This document shows, in pieces, positions 7,761-17,212 of a DNA stretch of 64,000 bases. Source of the stretch: CAMDPA01 sp965223035 (GTDB lineage Bacteria > Pseudomonadota > Alphaproteobacteria > Rhizobiales > Hyphomicrobiaceae); assembly GCA_965223035.1 (NCBI GenBank), contig OZ244980.1, positions 3,224,001-3,288,000 on the forward strand, given 5' to 3'. Below the pieces are notes generated by a model, which was given only the letters and a program-made list of their open reading frames with translations, was not told the origin of the DNA and did no database searches. Within the stretch, counting starts at the first letter, position 1. The number at the start of each line of letters is the position of its first letter. A program made the position numbers and the translations under genes.

Positions 7761-8908
7761 AGTATGTGGATGAGTTCCGCGCAAGAGACCTCGCCGACAA
7801 ATTCGCCGCGGCCATCGAGCAGGCGGCCGATCCGGACCGTAGCTACAATCTCATGGAATTCTGTGGTGGCCACACGCACGCGATCTTCCGCTATGGAGTG
7901 CAGGATCTGATGCCGGACAATGTGAGGTTCGTACATGGGCCCGGTTGTCCGGTCTGCGTGCTCCCGGTCAGGCGGCTCGACGATGCTGTCGAACTTGCCG
8001 AGCGGTACAATGCCATCCTGTGCACCTACGGCGACATGATGCGGGTGCCGGGAACCAACAGGCGCAGCCTGATCAAGGCCAAGGCCGACGGCGCCGACAT
8101 CCGGATGATCTATTCGACCCAGGATGCGCTCAAGATCGCACGCGACAATCCGGACCGGCAGGTGGTGTTCTTTGCGATCGGCTTTGAGACCACCACGCCG
8201 CCAACCGCCGTCGCAATCAAGCAGGCCAAAAGCGAGGGTTTGGAGAACTTCTCGGTGTTCTGCAACCACGTCCTCACACCGTCGGCCATCCAGCACATCC
8301 TCGCTTCGCCCGAAGTGCGTGAGCTTGGCACGGTCAGGATCGATGGTTTTCTCGGACCATCGCACGTCAGCTCGGTGATCGGCTCACAGCCTTATGAGTT
8401 CTTTGCCGAGGAATTTCAGAAGCCGGTGGTCATTGCCGGATTTGAACCCCTCGATGTGATGCAGGCCAGCCTGATGCTGATCAGGCAAATCAATATGGGC
8501 CGGCATGAGGTCGAGAACCAGTACACGCGTGTCGTGACCCGGGAAGGGAACCTCAAGGCCCAGGCTTTGGTCGCCGAGGTGTTTGAACTGCGTCCGCAGT
8601 TTGAATGGCGCGGACTGGGGTCGGTGCCTTACAGCGCCCTCCGGTTGCGCGACATCTATGCGGGCTTTGATGCCGAAAGACGTTTTGCCCTTCTCGACAA
8701 GACGTCTCGAGAGATCAAGTCGTGCGAGTGCCCGGCTATTTTGCGGGGCGTGAAAAAGCCGACCGACTGCAAGTTGTTCGGCACCACGTGCACGCCGGAC
8801 AATCCAATGGGCTCCTGCATGGTCTCGTCCGAAGGTGCCTGTGCGGCCTATTGGCTATACCGGCGGTTCCAGGAGCAAACCGGATCAGCACCGGATGTGG
8901 CGGCATGA
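7757..8908 (+). CDS. hypD: Hydrogenase formation protein HypD
   Basis: HypD (383 residues) is the [4Fe-4S] scaffold on which Fe(CN)2CO is built. Its signature motifs are all present: CGGHTHAIFRYG, GPGCPVCVLP, GFETTTPPTA, FCNHVLTPSAI and a C-terminal cysteine cluster (CECPAILRG, DCKLFGTTCTP, GSCMVSSEGACAAYW). The length is typical. Overlaps with hypC and hypE show that it lies inside one polycistronic unit. Confidence 0.97.
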   Translation: MKYVDEFRARDLADKFAAAIEQAADPDRSYNLMEFCGGHTHAIFRYGVQDLMPDNVRFVHGPGCPVCVLPVRRLDDAVELAERYNAILCTYGDMMRVPGTNRRSLIKAKADGADIRMIYSTQDALKIARDNPDRQVVFFAIGFETTTPPTAVAIKQAKSEGLENFSVFCNHVLTPSAIQHILASPEVRELGTVRIDGFLGPSHVSSVIGSQPYEFFAEEFQKPVVIAGFEPLDVMQASLMLIRQINMGRHEVENQYTRVVTREGNLKAQALVAEVFELRPQFEWRGLGSVPYSALRLRDIYAGFDAERRFALLDKTSREIKSCECPAILRGVKKPTDCKLFGTTCTPDNPMGSCMVSSEGACAAYWLYRRFQEQTGSAPDVAA

Positions 8909-9942
8909 ACATGGCCGATACCAGACTGACCGGGCGAACCGGCAAAGTCGATATGACCCACGGCGGCGGCGGCCGGGCGATGGCCGGGCTCATTGCGGAT
9001 TTGTTCCACCGGCATCTGGCCAATCCGCTGCTCGATCAGGGCAATGATGCGGCCTGTTTCGAAGTCCCTGCGGGCCGGCTGGTCATGTCGACCGATGGTC
9101 ATGTCATCTCGCCGTTGTTCTTTCCCGGCGGCGACATCGGTTCCCTGTCCGTGCATGGTACACTCAATGATATCGCCATGTCCGGCGCCAGGCCGCTCTA
9201 CCTCACGGCGGGCTTTATCCTCGAGGAGGGCTTCCCGCTGGCCGATCTCGAGCGCATCGTCATTTCGATGGCCCATGCAGCAGCAGACGCCGGCGTACCT
9301 GTTGTTGCCGGCGACACCAAGGTCGTGGAGAAGGGCAAGGGTGACGGCGTCTTTATCACGACGACCGGGGTCGGCGTAGTTCCGGACGGTGTCGAGATAT
9401 CAGGCAGCCGGGCCCGCCCCGGTCAGCGTATTCTTGTGTCGGGAACCATGGGCGATCATGGGGTTGCGATTCTTTCGAAGCGCGAGGGACTCGAGTTCGA
9501 GACCGACATCCGCTCAGACAGTGCCGCCCTCCATGGATTGGTTGCCCAAATGGTTGCGGCCGTTCCAGGGATTTCAGTTTTGCGGGATCCGACCCGCGGC
9601 GGTCTTGCGGCGACACTTAACGAGATCGCCAAGCAATCCTGCGTCGGCATGGTGCTGCGTGAGGTGGACATCCCCGTGAAGCCGGATGTCGCCGCTGCCT
9701 GCGAGCTGCTCGGTCTGGATCCGCTTTACGTCGCCAACGAAGGCAAACTTATCTGCATCTGCGATGACGGCGACGCCGAAGCCCTCGTCAGCATCATGCG
9801 CTCCCATCAGCTGGGGAAGGATGCCGGCGCGATCGGCACGGTGATCGAAGACACCGGTGCGCTGATACGCATGGAAACCAGATTTGGCGGCAGCCGCGTA
9901 GTTGACTGGTTGGCCGGAGAGCAACTGCCGAGGATCTGCTAG
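8905..9942 (+). CDS. hypE: Carbamoyl dehydratase HypE
   Basis: HypE (345 residues) converts the carbamoyl group received from HypF into the thiocyanate that donates cyanide to the iron. It has the PurM-like ATP-binding features THGGGGRAM near the start and GDTKVVEKGKGDG in the middle. It ends in PRIC, the conserved C-terminal cysteine that carries the ligand. The ATG overlapping the hypD stop (ATGA) is chosen as the start. Confidence 0.97.
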   Translation: MNMADTRLTGRTGKVDMTHGGGGRAMAGLIADLFHRHLANPLLDQGNDAACFEVPAGRLVMSTDGHVISPLFFPGGDIGSLSVHGTLNDIAMSGARPLYLTAGFILEEGFPLADLERIVISMAHAAADAGVPVVAGDTKVVEKGKGDGVFITTTGVGVVPDGVEISGSRARPGQRILVSGTMGDHGVAILSKREGLEFETDIRSDSAALHGLVAQMVAAVPGISVLRDPTRGGLAATLNEIAKQSCVGMVLREVDIPVKPDVAAACELLGLDPLYVANEGKLICICDDGDAEALVSIMRSHQLGKDAGAIGTVIEDTGALIRMETRFGGSRVVDWLAGEQLPRIC

Positions 9943-9946
9943 AAAG

Positions 9947-11650
9947 ATGCGAATTCTCTTGCTCTGTCACAGCTTTAATTCGCTCAGCCAAAGGCTGTTC
10001 GTGGAGCTGTCGGCGATTGGGCACGACGTCAGCGTCGAATACGATATCAACGACAGTGTCACGGCCGAAGCTGTCGCGTTGTTTGCTCCTGACGTGATCG
10101 TTGCGCCGTTCCTGAAGCGGGCGATACCGGCGTCGGTCTGGTGTCGGCACATCTGTCTGGTCGTGCATCCCGGACCGGTTGGCGATGGCGGCCCCTCGGC
10201 GCTTGATTGGGCGATCCTCGATGATGCGCAGGAATGGGGCGTCACCGTGCTCCAGGCGACCGGCGAGATCGATGCGGGCCCGGTCTGGGCGCACCGCCGG
10301 TTTGCGATGCGGCCGGGCACGAAGTCCAGCCTCTATCGCGGAGAGGTCACCGAGGCCGCGACATCGGCCGTTCTTGAAGCGGTTGAAGCCGTTGCGGCAG
10401 GAAACCGACAACCGCAGCCGCTGGCGTCGCTTCACGGTGTCCAGCGCCTGTGGCGGGGTTCTGTGAAGCAGCATGAAAGGGCGATCGACTGGCAGACCGA
10501 TTGCACAGAAACCGTTCTAAGGAAGATTGCTTCAGCCGATGGAATGCCTGGCGTCTGCGACGAACTGTTTGGACGCGAGGTCTATCTCTACGATGCCCAC
10601 CCGGCTGACGGTTTCGAAGGCGCGCCGCCCGGCAACATCCTGGCGCGATGCGGTGTGGCTGTCGCGCGGGCCACGACGGATGGTGCGGTGTGGATCGGTC
10701 ATGTGAAACTTGCCGGCAAGGCGAGCGCTGTGAAACTGCCCGCGACGACGGTATTCGCCGATGAGGCCGCCCAACTGAGGATCGCACCGGGCTACAGGGA
10801 TATCTGGTACGAGGAAGCCGACGATGTCGGATACTTGTATTTCCAGTTCTACAATGGCGCTATGGGGACACAGGCCTGCCGCCGTCTGCTGCAGGCCTAC
10901 AGGCTGGCCGTCGCCCGCCCGACAAAGGCGGTCGTATTGATGGGGGGCCGCGAATACTGGAGCAATGGCCTTAACCTAAATCTGATCGAAGCAGCGCCAA
11001 GCGCGGCCGACGAATCATGGCTCAATATCAATGTGATGGATGATCTGGCCGAGGCCATCGTCAGAACCACGGGCCGCCTGGTGATCAGCGCCATGAACGG
11101 CAATGCCGGGGCCGGCGGCGCTTTCCTGGCCCGGGCGGCGGATCAGGTTTGGCTGCGCGACGGCGTGGTTCTCAACCCGCATTACAAGGACATGGGCAAT
11201 CTTTATGGTTCGGAGCTGTGGACCTACCTGCTGCCGCGCTATGCCGGTGAGGAGAATGCCCGGCACATCACACAGGCCAGACTGCCGATGGGCGCGGCTG
11301 AAGCCCTCGAACTGGGCCTTGCCGACCATATCCTCAGCGTAACGCGTGATGACTTCGACGGCTGCGTCCGGCACCGGGCGTCGAACATGGGGGCATCGCA
11401 AGAGCTGCACCATCTTGTGCAAGCCAAGGCGGAGCGCCGCGCGCAGGACGAGGCAGTCAAACCGCTTGCGGCCTATCGCTCGGAGGAACTCGAGCATATG
11501 AAACGGAATTTCTACGGCTTCGATCCGAGCTATCATATTGCGCGGTACAATTTCGTGCACAAGGTCGCCAAGTCCCGCACACCGCTGACCATCGCCCGCC
11601 ATCGCAGTGGGCCTCGGCAATTTCCGCCTTCATCGAGGGCTGCATCATGA
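9947..11650 (+). CDS. hypX: HypX/HoxX, CO-ligand synthase for aerobic hydrogenase maturation
   Basis: This 567-residue protein fuses two domains. Residues 1-270 resemble formyl-tetrahydrofolate hydrolases/transferases (HPGPVGDGGPSALDWAIL is the catalytic loop). Residues about 285-500 resemble enoyl-CoA hydratase (GGREYWSNGLNLNLIE and SAMNGNAGAGGAFLARAAD, oxyanion-hole glycines). HypX makes the active-site CO from formyl-THF through formyl-CoA and occurs in organisms that mature hydrogenase in air. It starts 4 bases after the hypE stop, and its TGA overlaps the hoxA ATG. Confidence 0.94.
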   Translation: MRILLLCHSFNSLSQRLFVELSAIGHDVSVEYDINDSVTAEAVALFAPDVIVAPFLKRAIPASVWCRHICLVVHPGPVGDGGPSALDWAILDDAQEWGVTVLQATGEIDAGPVWAHRRFAMRPGTKSSLYRGEVTEAATSAVLEAVEAVAAGNRQPQPLASLHGVQRLWRGSVKQHERAIDWQTDCTETVLRKIASADGMPGVCDELFGREVYLYDAHPADGFEGAPPGNILARCGVAVARATTDGAVWIGHVKLAGKASAVKLPATTVFADEAAQLRIAPGYRDIWYEEADDVGYLYFQFYNGAMGTQACRRLLQAYRLAVARPTKAVVLMGGREYWSNGLNLNLIEAAPSAADESWLNINVMDDLAEAIVRTTGRLVISAMNGNAGAGGAFLARAADQVWLRDGVVLNPHYKDMGNLYGSELWTYLLPRYAGEENARHITQARLPMGAAEALELGLADHILSVTRDDFDGCVRHRASNMGASQELHHLVQAKAERRAQDEAVKPLAAYRSEELEHMKRNFYGFDPSYHIARYNFVHKVAKSRTPLTIARHRSGPRQFPPSSRAAS

Positions 11651-13131
11651 GTGAACTCCCGACCATTCTCATCGTTGATGACGAAGTGCGGTCTTTAGAG
11701 TCGCTGTCGCGCATCCTGGCTGACGACTTCGATGTCAAGACCGCCAGCACCATCGGTGAGGCCGATCAGATCCTGGAACATGAGCATGTCCAGGTGATCC
11801 TGTGCGACCAGCGCATGCCCGAGCAGTCCGGCGTTGAATTCCTTACCCGCGCGCGTCATCGCTGGCCGGACATGATCCGCATGATCGTTTCGGGTTACAC
11901 CGAGGCGCACGACATAATCGACGGCATCAATGAAGCCGGCATCTATCAGTACATCACCAAACCGTGGCATCCCGACAACCTGCTGCTGACCCTGAAGAAC
12001 GCCACCCAGCTATACGACCTGCAGCGTGAGAACGAGCTGCTCGCTGTGGAGATAAAGATGTCGCCGTCAGGCGCCAGGAAGGTCGTGTCGGATCGTCGCG
12101 AGAGGTTGCGCAAGGATTTTAACGTCGACGACGGCATCATCCGGGCAGCGGACAGTCCGATGAATGCGGTCTGCGATTTGCTGCGCCAGGTCGCCCCGTT
12201 TGATGTTCCAGTTCTCCTATCCGGCGCTTCGGGAACGGGCAAGGAGCTGGCTGCCCGTGCCTTGCACTATGGCAGCCTGCGCTGGAACAAGCCGTTTGTC
12301 GTGGAGAACTGCGGCGCGTTGCCCGATCAGCTGCTTGAAAGTGAACTGTTCGGGCACAAGCACGGTGCCTTTACCGGTGCCATCGAAGATCATGCGGGGC
12401 TGTTCGCCCGGGCCAACGGCGGTACCGTTTTCCTCGATGAGATCGGCGAGGTCTCACCGGCGTTTCAGGTCAAGCTGCTGCGTGTGCTGCAGGAAGGCGA
12501 GATCCGGCCCGTTGGCAGTGGCAAGACACAGCAGGTCGACGTCAGGGTTGTTGCGGCGTCCAACCGGGATCTGGAGGAGGAGGTCCGCGCCGGCCGGTTC
12601 CGCGCCGACCTGTATTACCGGCTTGCCGGATCCGTGATCCGGCTGCCATCGCTGAGCGAGCGGCCCGGCGACATTCCGGTGCTCGTGGACGCGTTGCTGG
12701 ACTTATCCACCGTGAAACTCGGAAAACATGTACGCGGTCTCAGCAGCGAGGCCATCGCATGCCTGCAAAGATACCACTGGCCAGGCAATGTGCGTGAGCT
12801 TCAGAACGAGGTGCAGCGCCTGGTGGTCGTCGGCGAGACCGGCAAGGAACTCGGCGCCGAGCTGCTGTCGCGTCACATTCTGATGGCCAAGCCTGCGCGC
12901 CGGGATGAAGATGAAGTCGACTTGGTTGCCGATCTTGACGGCACCTTGAAGGACCGTGTGGCTGAAATTGAAGCCCGCATCATCCGCGAAACGCTCATCC
13001 GCCATCGCTGGAACAAGTCGCGAGCCGCCCGCGAGCTGGGCTTGTCACGGGTCGGATTGCGCGGCAAGCTGGAGCGCTATGGACTTGAAAATGTCAGACC
13101 CCTGCGGACACCCCGCTCGGCCCGGTCGTGA
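11647..13131 (+). CDS. hoxA: Sigma-54-dependent response regulator of hydrogenase genes (HoxA/HupR)
   Basis: This 494-residue NtrC-family activator has a receiver domain (acidic pocket DDE at 11-13, phospho-acceptor Asp54, Lys105), an AAA+ domain with Walker A GASGTGKE at 193-200, the sigma-54 contact loop GAFTGA at 240-245 and Walker B FLDEIGE, and a Fis-type helix-turn-helix at about 450-480 (WNKSRAARELGLSRVGL). HoxA/HupR proteins are unusual in activating when unphosphorylated; H2 sensing relieves the kinase. The likely targets are the sigma-54 promoter at 1899 and the hupSL promoter off the left edge. Confidence 0.95.
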   Translation: MSELPTILIVDDEVRSLESLSRILADDFDVKTASTIGEADQILEHEHVQVILCDQRMPEQSGVEFLTRARHRWPDMIRMIVSGYTEAHDIIDGINEAGIYQYITKPWHPDNLLLTLKNATQLYDLQRENELLAVEIKMSPSGARKVVSDRRERLRKDFNVDDGIIRAADSPMNAVCDLLRQVAPFDVPVLLSGASGTGKELAARALHYGSLRWNKPFVVENCGALPDQLLESELFGHKHGAFTGAIEDHAGLFARANGGTVFLDEIGEVSPAFQVKLLRVLQEGEIRPVGSGKTQQVDVRVVAASNRDLEEEVRAGRFRADLYYRLAGSVIRLPSLSERPGDIPVLVDALLDLSTVKLGKHVRGLSSEAIACLQRYHWPGNVRELQNEVQRLVVVGETGKELGAELLSRHILMAKPARRDEDEVDLVADLDGTLKDRVAEIEARIIRETLIRHRWNKSRAARELGLSRVGLRGKLERYGLENVRPLRTPRSARS

Positions 13132-13240
13132 GGAATGAACGAAGCTGCCCTGGTCACCTGATCAACCGGATGCTGCAGATGGCCGATCGGGCCGTCGTAC
13201 GGCGACGCTTGCCGGGGCGAGCGAGGAAGCCTGGATCGAG

Positions 13241-14503
13241 GTGATCCAGAAGATGGATGAGGTCTATTCCGATCTTGTCCAGTCGCAAACTCAACTCGAA
13301 CAACAGAATGTGCGCCTGCAGGAAGCCCAGGCCTTTATCGATTCTGTGCTGGCTGCAATGACCGATGTGCTCATTGTTTGCGATCTCAAGGGGCGCATTC
13401 AGCAGGTCAATCCTGCACTGGAGCTGCTCACCGGCCGGCTTGAGCAGGATATGGTCGGCCGCCCTCTGGTGGAGATATTCGATCCTTCCAGTCATGCCGA
13501 GGTTGCTGATTTTGAGCGGCGGCTGCAGCGTGAGGGATTGCTTGTCGATCGTGAAGTCGCTCTTGCCGGTAAGGACGGCCTGCCGGCGCCGTTGGCCATG
13601 AACTGTACAGCGCGGCGCGATCACAAGGGGAGGCTGGTCGGACTGGTTTTGGTCGGCCGACCGGTAGGCGAACTGCGGCGCGCCTATGGCGAACTCGACG
13701 AATCCCTCAAGAAGCTGACCCAGACCCAGCAACAGCTGATCGTCTCGGAAAAGATGGCAGCTCTCGGCCGTCTGGTTGCCGGCGTCGCACATGAACTCAA
13801 CAACCCGATCAGCTTCGTTTTCGGCAACATGCATGCCCTCAAGCGCTACGGCTCGGCGATCACGCGCTATCTCGATGCTTGCGAGGGTCACTTCCAGTCA
13901 GATGAGCTCGCCGAGCTGCGCCGCAAACTCAAGATCGATAAGGTCGTTCGCGACATCGAGCCCCTGGTTGAAGGCACGCTTGAGGGCGCAGAGCGCGTCA
14001 GCGATATCGTGCAGGACCTGCGGCGGTTTTCCAGCAACCAGGAAGAAACGGCAGAATCGTTCGACCTGGTGAAGCTGATCTGCACGGCAGCCGATTGGGT
14101 CATCAAGGCTGAACGAAAAAACCCGCAAGTCCGCTTTGATTTACCGTCCAGCCTGGAGATTGTCGGGCGCAAGGGGCACCTGCACCAGATCATCGTCAAT
14201 CTCGTGCAGAACGCAGCTGACGTGCTCAATGGCAGGTCCGAGGCGGTAATTGAGATCGGCTGTCGCCAGGAACAGGGCGATGTGATTGTTGAGATCGCAG
14301 ACAATGGCACCGGTATCGCCCCAGCAAACATGGACAAGATTTTCGAACCGTTTTTCACCACCAAGCCGATTGGACAGGGTACCGGTCTCGGGCTCTATGT
14401 GAGCTATGGCATGATCCAGAAACAGGGTGGTGACCTGACAGTGGCCAACCGTCCGCATGGGGGTGCGGTCTTCACATTGAGGATTCCGGCCAATGGGCGG
14501 TAA
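13241..14503 (+). CDS. hupT: H2-signalling histidine kinase HupT/HoxJ (start uncertain)
   Basis: The protein has an N-terminal coiled/PAS region (PAS about 32-140), a dimerisation/phosphoacceptor segment GRLVAGVAHELNNP with His184, and a C-terminal ATPase domain (NLVQNAADVL, DNGTGIAPANMDKIFEPFF, GTGLGLYVS). No membrane segment is seen, as expected for a cytoplasmic kinase controlled by HupUV. The annotated GTG is conservative: homologous-looking residues (ASEEAWIEVIQKMDEV) continue upstream in the same frame to at least 13211, but no ATG, GTG or TTG precedes them; the ATG at 13135 is in another frame and stops after 8 codons. The true start is unresolved. Confidence 0.9.
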   Translation: MIQKMDEVYSDLVQSQTQLEQQNVRLQEAQAFIDSVLAAMTDVLIVCDLKGRIQQVNPALELLTGRLEQDMVGRPLVEIFDPSSHAEVADFERRLQREGLLVDREVALAGKDGLPAPLAMNCTARRDHKGRLVGLVLVGRPVGELRRAYGELDESLKKLTQTQQQLIVSEKMAALGRLVAGVAHELNNPISFVFGNMHALKRYGSAITRYLDACEGHFQSDELAELRRKLKIDKVVRDIEPLVEGTLEGAERVSDIVQDLRRFSSNQEETAESFDLVKLICTAADWVIKAERKNPQVRFDLPSSLEIVGRKGHLHQIIVNLVQNAADVLNGRSEAVIEIGCRQEQGDVIVEIADNGTGIAPANMDKIFEPFFTTKPIGQGTGLGLYVSYGMIQKQGGDLTVANRPHGGAVFTLRIPANGR

Positions 14504-15527
14504 CGCAAGTCGAGTACCCAGGCGTGATCGCCTGACGATGCTGTGGTTGCAGTCCGGCGGCTGCGGCGGCTGTACCCTGTCGCTGATTGGCGCCGAGGGA
14601 CCCGATCTGCTCACGGCGTTCGAAGCCGCCAACATCGAGGTGCTGTGGCATCCGTCGCTTTCGGAACTGACGGGCAGCGGCGTGATTGACCTGCTGGAGC
14701 TGATCTGCAGTGGTGAACAGCACCTGGATATTCTTTGCCTCGAAGGAGCGGTCATGCGCGGGCCGAACGGTACCGGCCGGTTTCACATGATGTCCGGCAC
14801 CGACCGGCCGGTGATGTCGTGGCTGCAGGACCTAGCACACAAGGCGAACTACGTCGTTGCCGTTGGCAGCTGCGCGGCATTCGGCGGCATTACCGCCGCC
14901 GGCGCCAATCAGGTAGAGGCGTGCGGTCTGTCGTACGACAACACCGAGCCGGGCGGGCTGTTGGGAGCCGATTTCCGTGCCGCAGCAGGCTTGCCGGTGA
15001 TCAACGTCTCCGGCTGTCCGATCCATCCTGATTGGCTCACCGAGGCATTGCACCAGATCGCATCGGGCCGGTTCGGTCAGGACGATATCGACGAGTGGGA
15101 AAGGCCGCTGGCCTATACGGTTCATCTGGTCCACCATGGCTGCGCCCGCAATGAATTCTATGAATTCAAGGCCAGCGCGGAGAAGCTTTGCGACCTCGGC
15201 TGCATGATGGAAAACCTCGGTTGCAAAGGCACCCAGGCCAGGGCGGACTGCAACATTCGCGCCTGGAACGGCTCCGGCTCATGCATCGACGGCGGCTATC
15301 CCTGCATCAATTGCACCGGTCCGGGCTTTGAGGAGCCGGGACATGCCTTTACCGAGACACCAAAGGTCTCGGGCATACCGATCGGCCTGCCGGCGGACAT
15401 GCCTAAAGCGTGGTTCGTGGCTCTTGCCTCACTGTCCAAGGCTGCAACACCGGCACGCCTGAAGCAGAACGCGACCGCCGACCATCTTCAGGTGCCGCCG
15501 GTCGACCACCAGAAGACCCGGTCATGA
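14493..15527 (+). CDS. hupU: Regulatory (H2-sensing) hydrogenase small subunit HupU/HoxB
   Basis: This 344-residue iron-sulfur subunit begins directly with the mature fold (MLWLQSGGCGGCTLS, cysteines 24 and 27 of the proximal cluster) and has no Tat signal peptide, so it stays in the cytoplasm. More cluster cysteines lie in VAVGSCAAFGG, VSGCPIHPDW and the C-terminal CINCTGPGFEEPG. That pattern and the position next to the kinase identify the sensor rather than the energy-conserving enzyme. The ATG overlaps the kinase stop by 11 bases. Confidence 0.95.
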   Translation: MGGNASRVPRRDRLTMLWLQSGGCGGCTLSLIGAEGPDLLTAFEAANIEVLWHPSLSELTGSGVIDLLELICSGEQHLDILCLEGAVMRGPNGTGRFHMMSGTDRPVMSWLQDLAHKANYVVAVGSCAAFGGITAAGANQVEACGLSYDNTEPGGLLGADFRAAAGLPVINVSGCPIHPDWLTEALHQIASGRFGQDDIDEWERPLAYTVHLVHHGCARNEFYEFKASAEKLCDLGCMMENLGCKGTQARADCNIRAWNGSGSCIDGGYPCINCTGPGFEEPGHAFTETPKVSGIPIGLPADMPKAWFVALASLSKAATPARLKQNATADHLQVPPVDHQKTRS

Positions 15528-16975
15528 GCCGCCTGATCGTCGGCCCGTTCAATCGCGTCGAGGGCGATTTGGAGGTCAAGCTCGATCTGGGTGGCGACAG
15601 TGTCCGCAAGGCCTGGGTCGTGTCGCCGCTTTACCGCGGCTTCGAGCAGATCCTGCATGGCAAACCGCCGACCGATGCGCTGATCTATGCGCCGCGCATC
15701 TGCGGTATATGTTCGGTTTCCCAGTCGATCGCCGCGGCGCATGCCCTGGCCGATGCACAACACCTCCGCGCACCGCCGAACGGCCGGTTCGCTGCCAATC
15801 TCATTCATGCGGCAGAGAATGTTGCCGATCATTTGACCCATTTCTACATGTTCTTCATGCCCGACTTTGCGCGCGACGCCTATGGTGGCGAACCGTGGCA
15901 CCTTGAGGCCGTGGGCCGCTTTAAGGCGATCTCTGGCAGCGCTGCACACGAAGTCCTGCCGGCGCGTGCGCAATTCATGCATCTCATGGGTATCTTGGCC
16001 GGCAAATGGCCGCACACTCTGGGCATTCAGGCCGGCGGCAGCACACGGGCGGTGACCGGCCATGAACTCGCCCGCCTGTCCGGCATCCTTGCAGCCTTCA
16101 GGCAGTTCCTGCAGCGGACTTTGTTCGGCGACGAACTGGAACGCATCGCCGAAATCTCGTCTGCCGAAGAGCTGGACGCGTGGGCCGGCGAACGGCCCGG
16201 GAAGACCTGCGATTTTAGGCACTTCCTCCACTTGTCGGGGGCTTTGGAACTGCATCGGCTGGGCCGGGCCGCCGATAACTTCCTGAGCTACGGCGCCTAT
16301 CAGGACCAGGACGGCTATCTTTTCAGGCGTGGCCTGTTCAGTGGCGGCAAGCCGGGCAAATTCGATGCCGGCGGGATTACCGAAGACCTGAGCCATGCCT
16401 GGTATCTGGGGTCGGACGGGCCGCAACTGCCTTTCGAGGGCCGCACCGAACCGGATGGCGACCAGCGCGGTGGCTACACCTGGTGCAAGGCGCCGCGCCT
16501 CGATGGCAGGGTCATGGAAACCGGGGCCCTAGCCAGACAGGTGATCGACGCGCATCCACTTATACTTGATCTGGTCGCAAGCGGTGGTGGCAATGTGCAT
16601 TCCCGCGTCGTGGCAAGATTGCTGGAGATTGCCCGCGTCGTAATGGCTATGGAAGACTGGGTGCGCCGGATCGAACCGGGGGAACCATTTATCTGCCACG
16701 GCGAGATGCCGGACTCAACATCCGGAATGGGTCTGACCGAAGCGGCCCGCGGCTCGCTGGGTCACTGGCTGAAGGTGGAACGCGGCAGGATCGCCAACTA
16801 TCAGATCATTGCGCCCACGACGTGGAATTTCTCGCCACGCGATGAAACCGGGAGGGCGGGCGCGCTGGAGCAGGCCCTTGTAGGGGCCGCGGTGAGACCC
16901 GGCGAAACCGAGCCGGTTTCCGTACAGCACATCGTGCGCTCGTTCGATCCGTGTCTTGTCTGCACGGTTCACTAG
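15524..16975 (+). CDS. hupV: Regulatory (H2-sensing) hydrogenase large subunit HupV/HoxC
   Basis: This 483-residue NiFe subunit has the N-terminal nickel motif RICGICSVSQS (Cys60, Cys63) and the C-terminal motif DPCLVCTVH (Cys477, Cys480). It ends exactly at that histidine: unlike HupL it has no cleavable tail, so HupD is not needed, which is typical of H2 sensors. With HupU it reports H2 to HupT. The ATG overlaps the hupU stop. The TAG stop lies at the first bases of a family A palindromic repeat. Confidence 0.96.
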   Translation: MSRLIVGPFNRVEGDLEVKLDLGGDSVRKAWVVSPLYRGFEQILHGKPPTDALIYAPRICGICSVSQSIAAAHALADAQHLRAPPNGRFAANLIHAAENVADHLTHFYMFFMPDFARDAYGGEPWHLEAVGRFKAISGSAAHEVLPARAQFMHLMGILAGKWPHTLGIQAGGSTRAVTGHELARLSGILAAFRQFLQRTLFGDELERIAEISSAEELDAWAGERPGKTCDFRHFLHLSGALELHRLGRAADNFLSYGAYQDQDGYLFRRGLFSGGKPGKFDAGGITEDLSHAWYLGSDGPQLPFEGRTEPDGDQRGGYTWCKAPRLDGRVMETGALARQVIDAHPLILDLVASGGGNVHSRVVARLLEIARVVMAMEDWVRRIEPGEPFICHGEMPDSTSGMGLTEAARGSLGHWLKVERGRIANYQIIAPTTWNFSPRDETGRAGALEQALVGAAVRPGETEPVSVQHIVRSFDPCLVCTVH

Positions 16976-17036
16976 ATCATCTTTGCGCCTTTGATCGGGA
17001 TCGTTCCGATTCCGATCAAAGGCAGGTTGCTCTAGA
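16973..17036. repeat. Family A palindromic repeat (A2 core)
   Basis: The core is a perfect 12 bp stem: GCCTTTGATCGG at 16987-16998 and CCGATCAAAGGC at 17012-17023. Flanks AGATCATCTTTGC on the left and AGGTTGCTCTAGA on the right are shared with the other copies. It begins inside the hupV stop codon. Confidence 0.85.
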
Positions 17037-17041
17037 TCGGC

Positions 17042-17190
17042 TCCGCCTGAGGCGGAACGCTATATCGGCCCGCTCCCCCACCCCCTTCCTTCAACGGGCC
17101 ACCCAGAACATCATGCCATTGGGTGGCGAGTGGAGGAACGGAATGGAGCAACGGAGTAGAGGAATGGGGCGGGGGAGCGGGATGGTTCCA
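17042..17190. repeat. Family B long imperfect palindrome upstream of hypF
   Basis: The element opens with a TCCGCCTGAGGCGGA palindrome (17042-17056). Then CCCGCTCCCCCACCCC on the left pairs with GGGGCGGGGGAGCGGG on the right (about 17069-17085 and 17166-17182), enclosing GGGCCACCC / GGGTGGC arms. It fills the hupV-hypF gap and would form a large hairpin in the hypF leader. Confidence 0.75.
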
Positions 17191-17212
17191 GCTCAATCGG
17201 AAGCGCTCTAGA

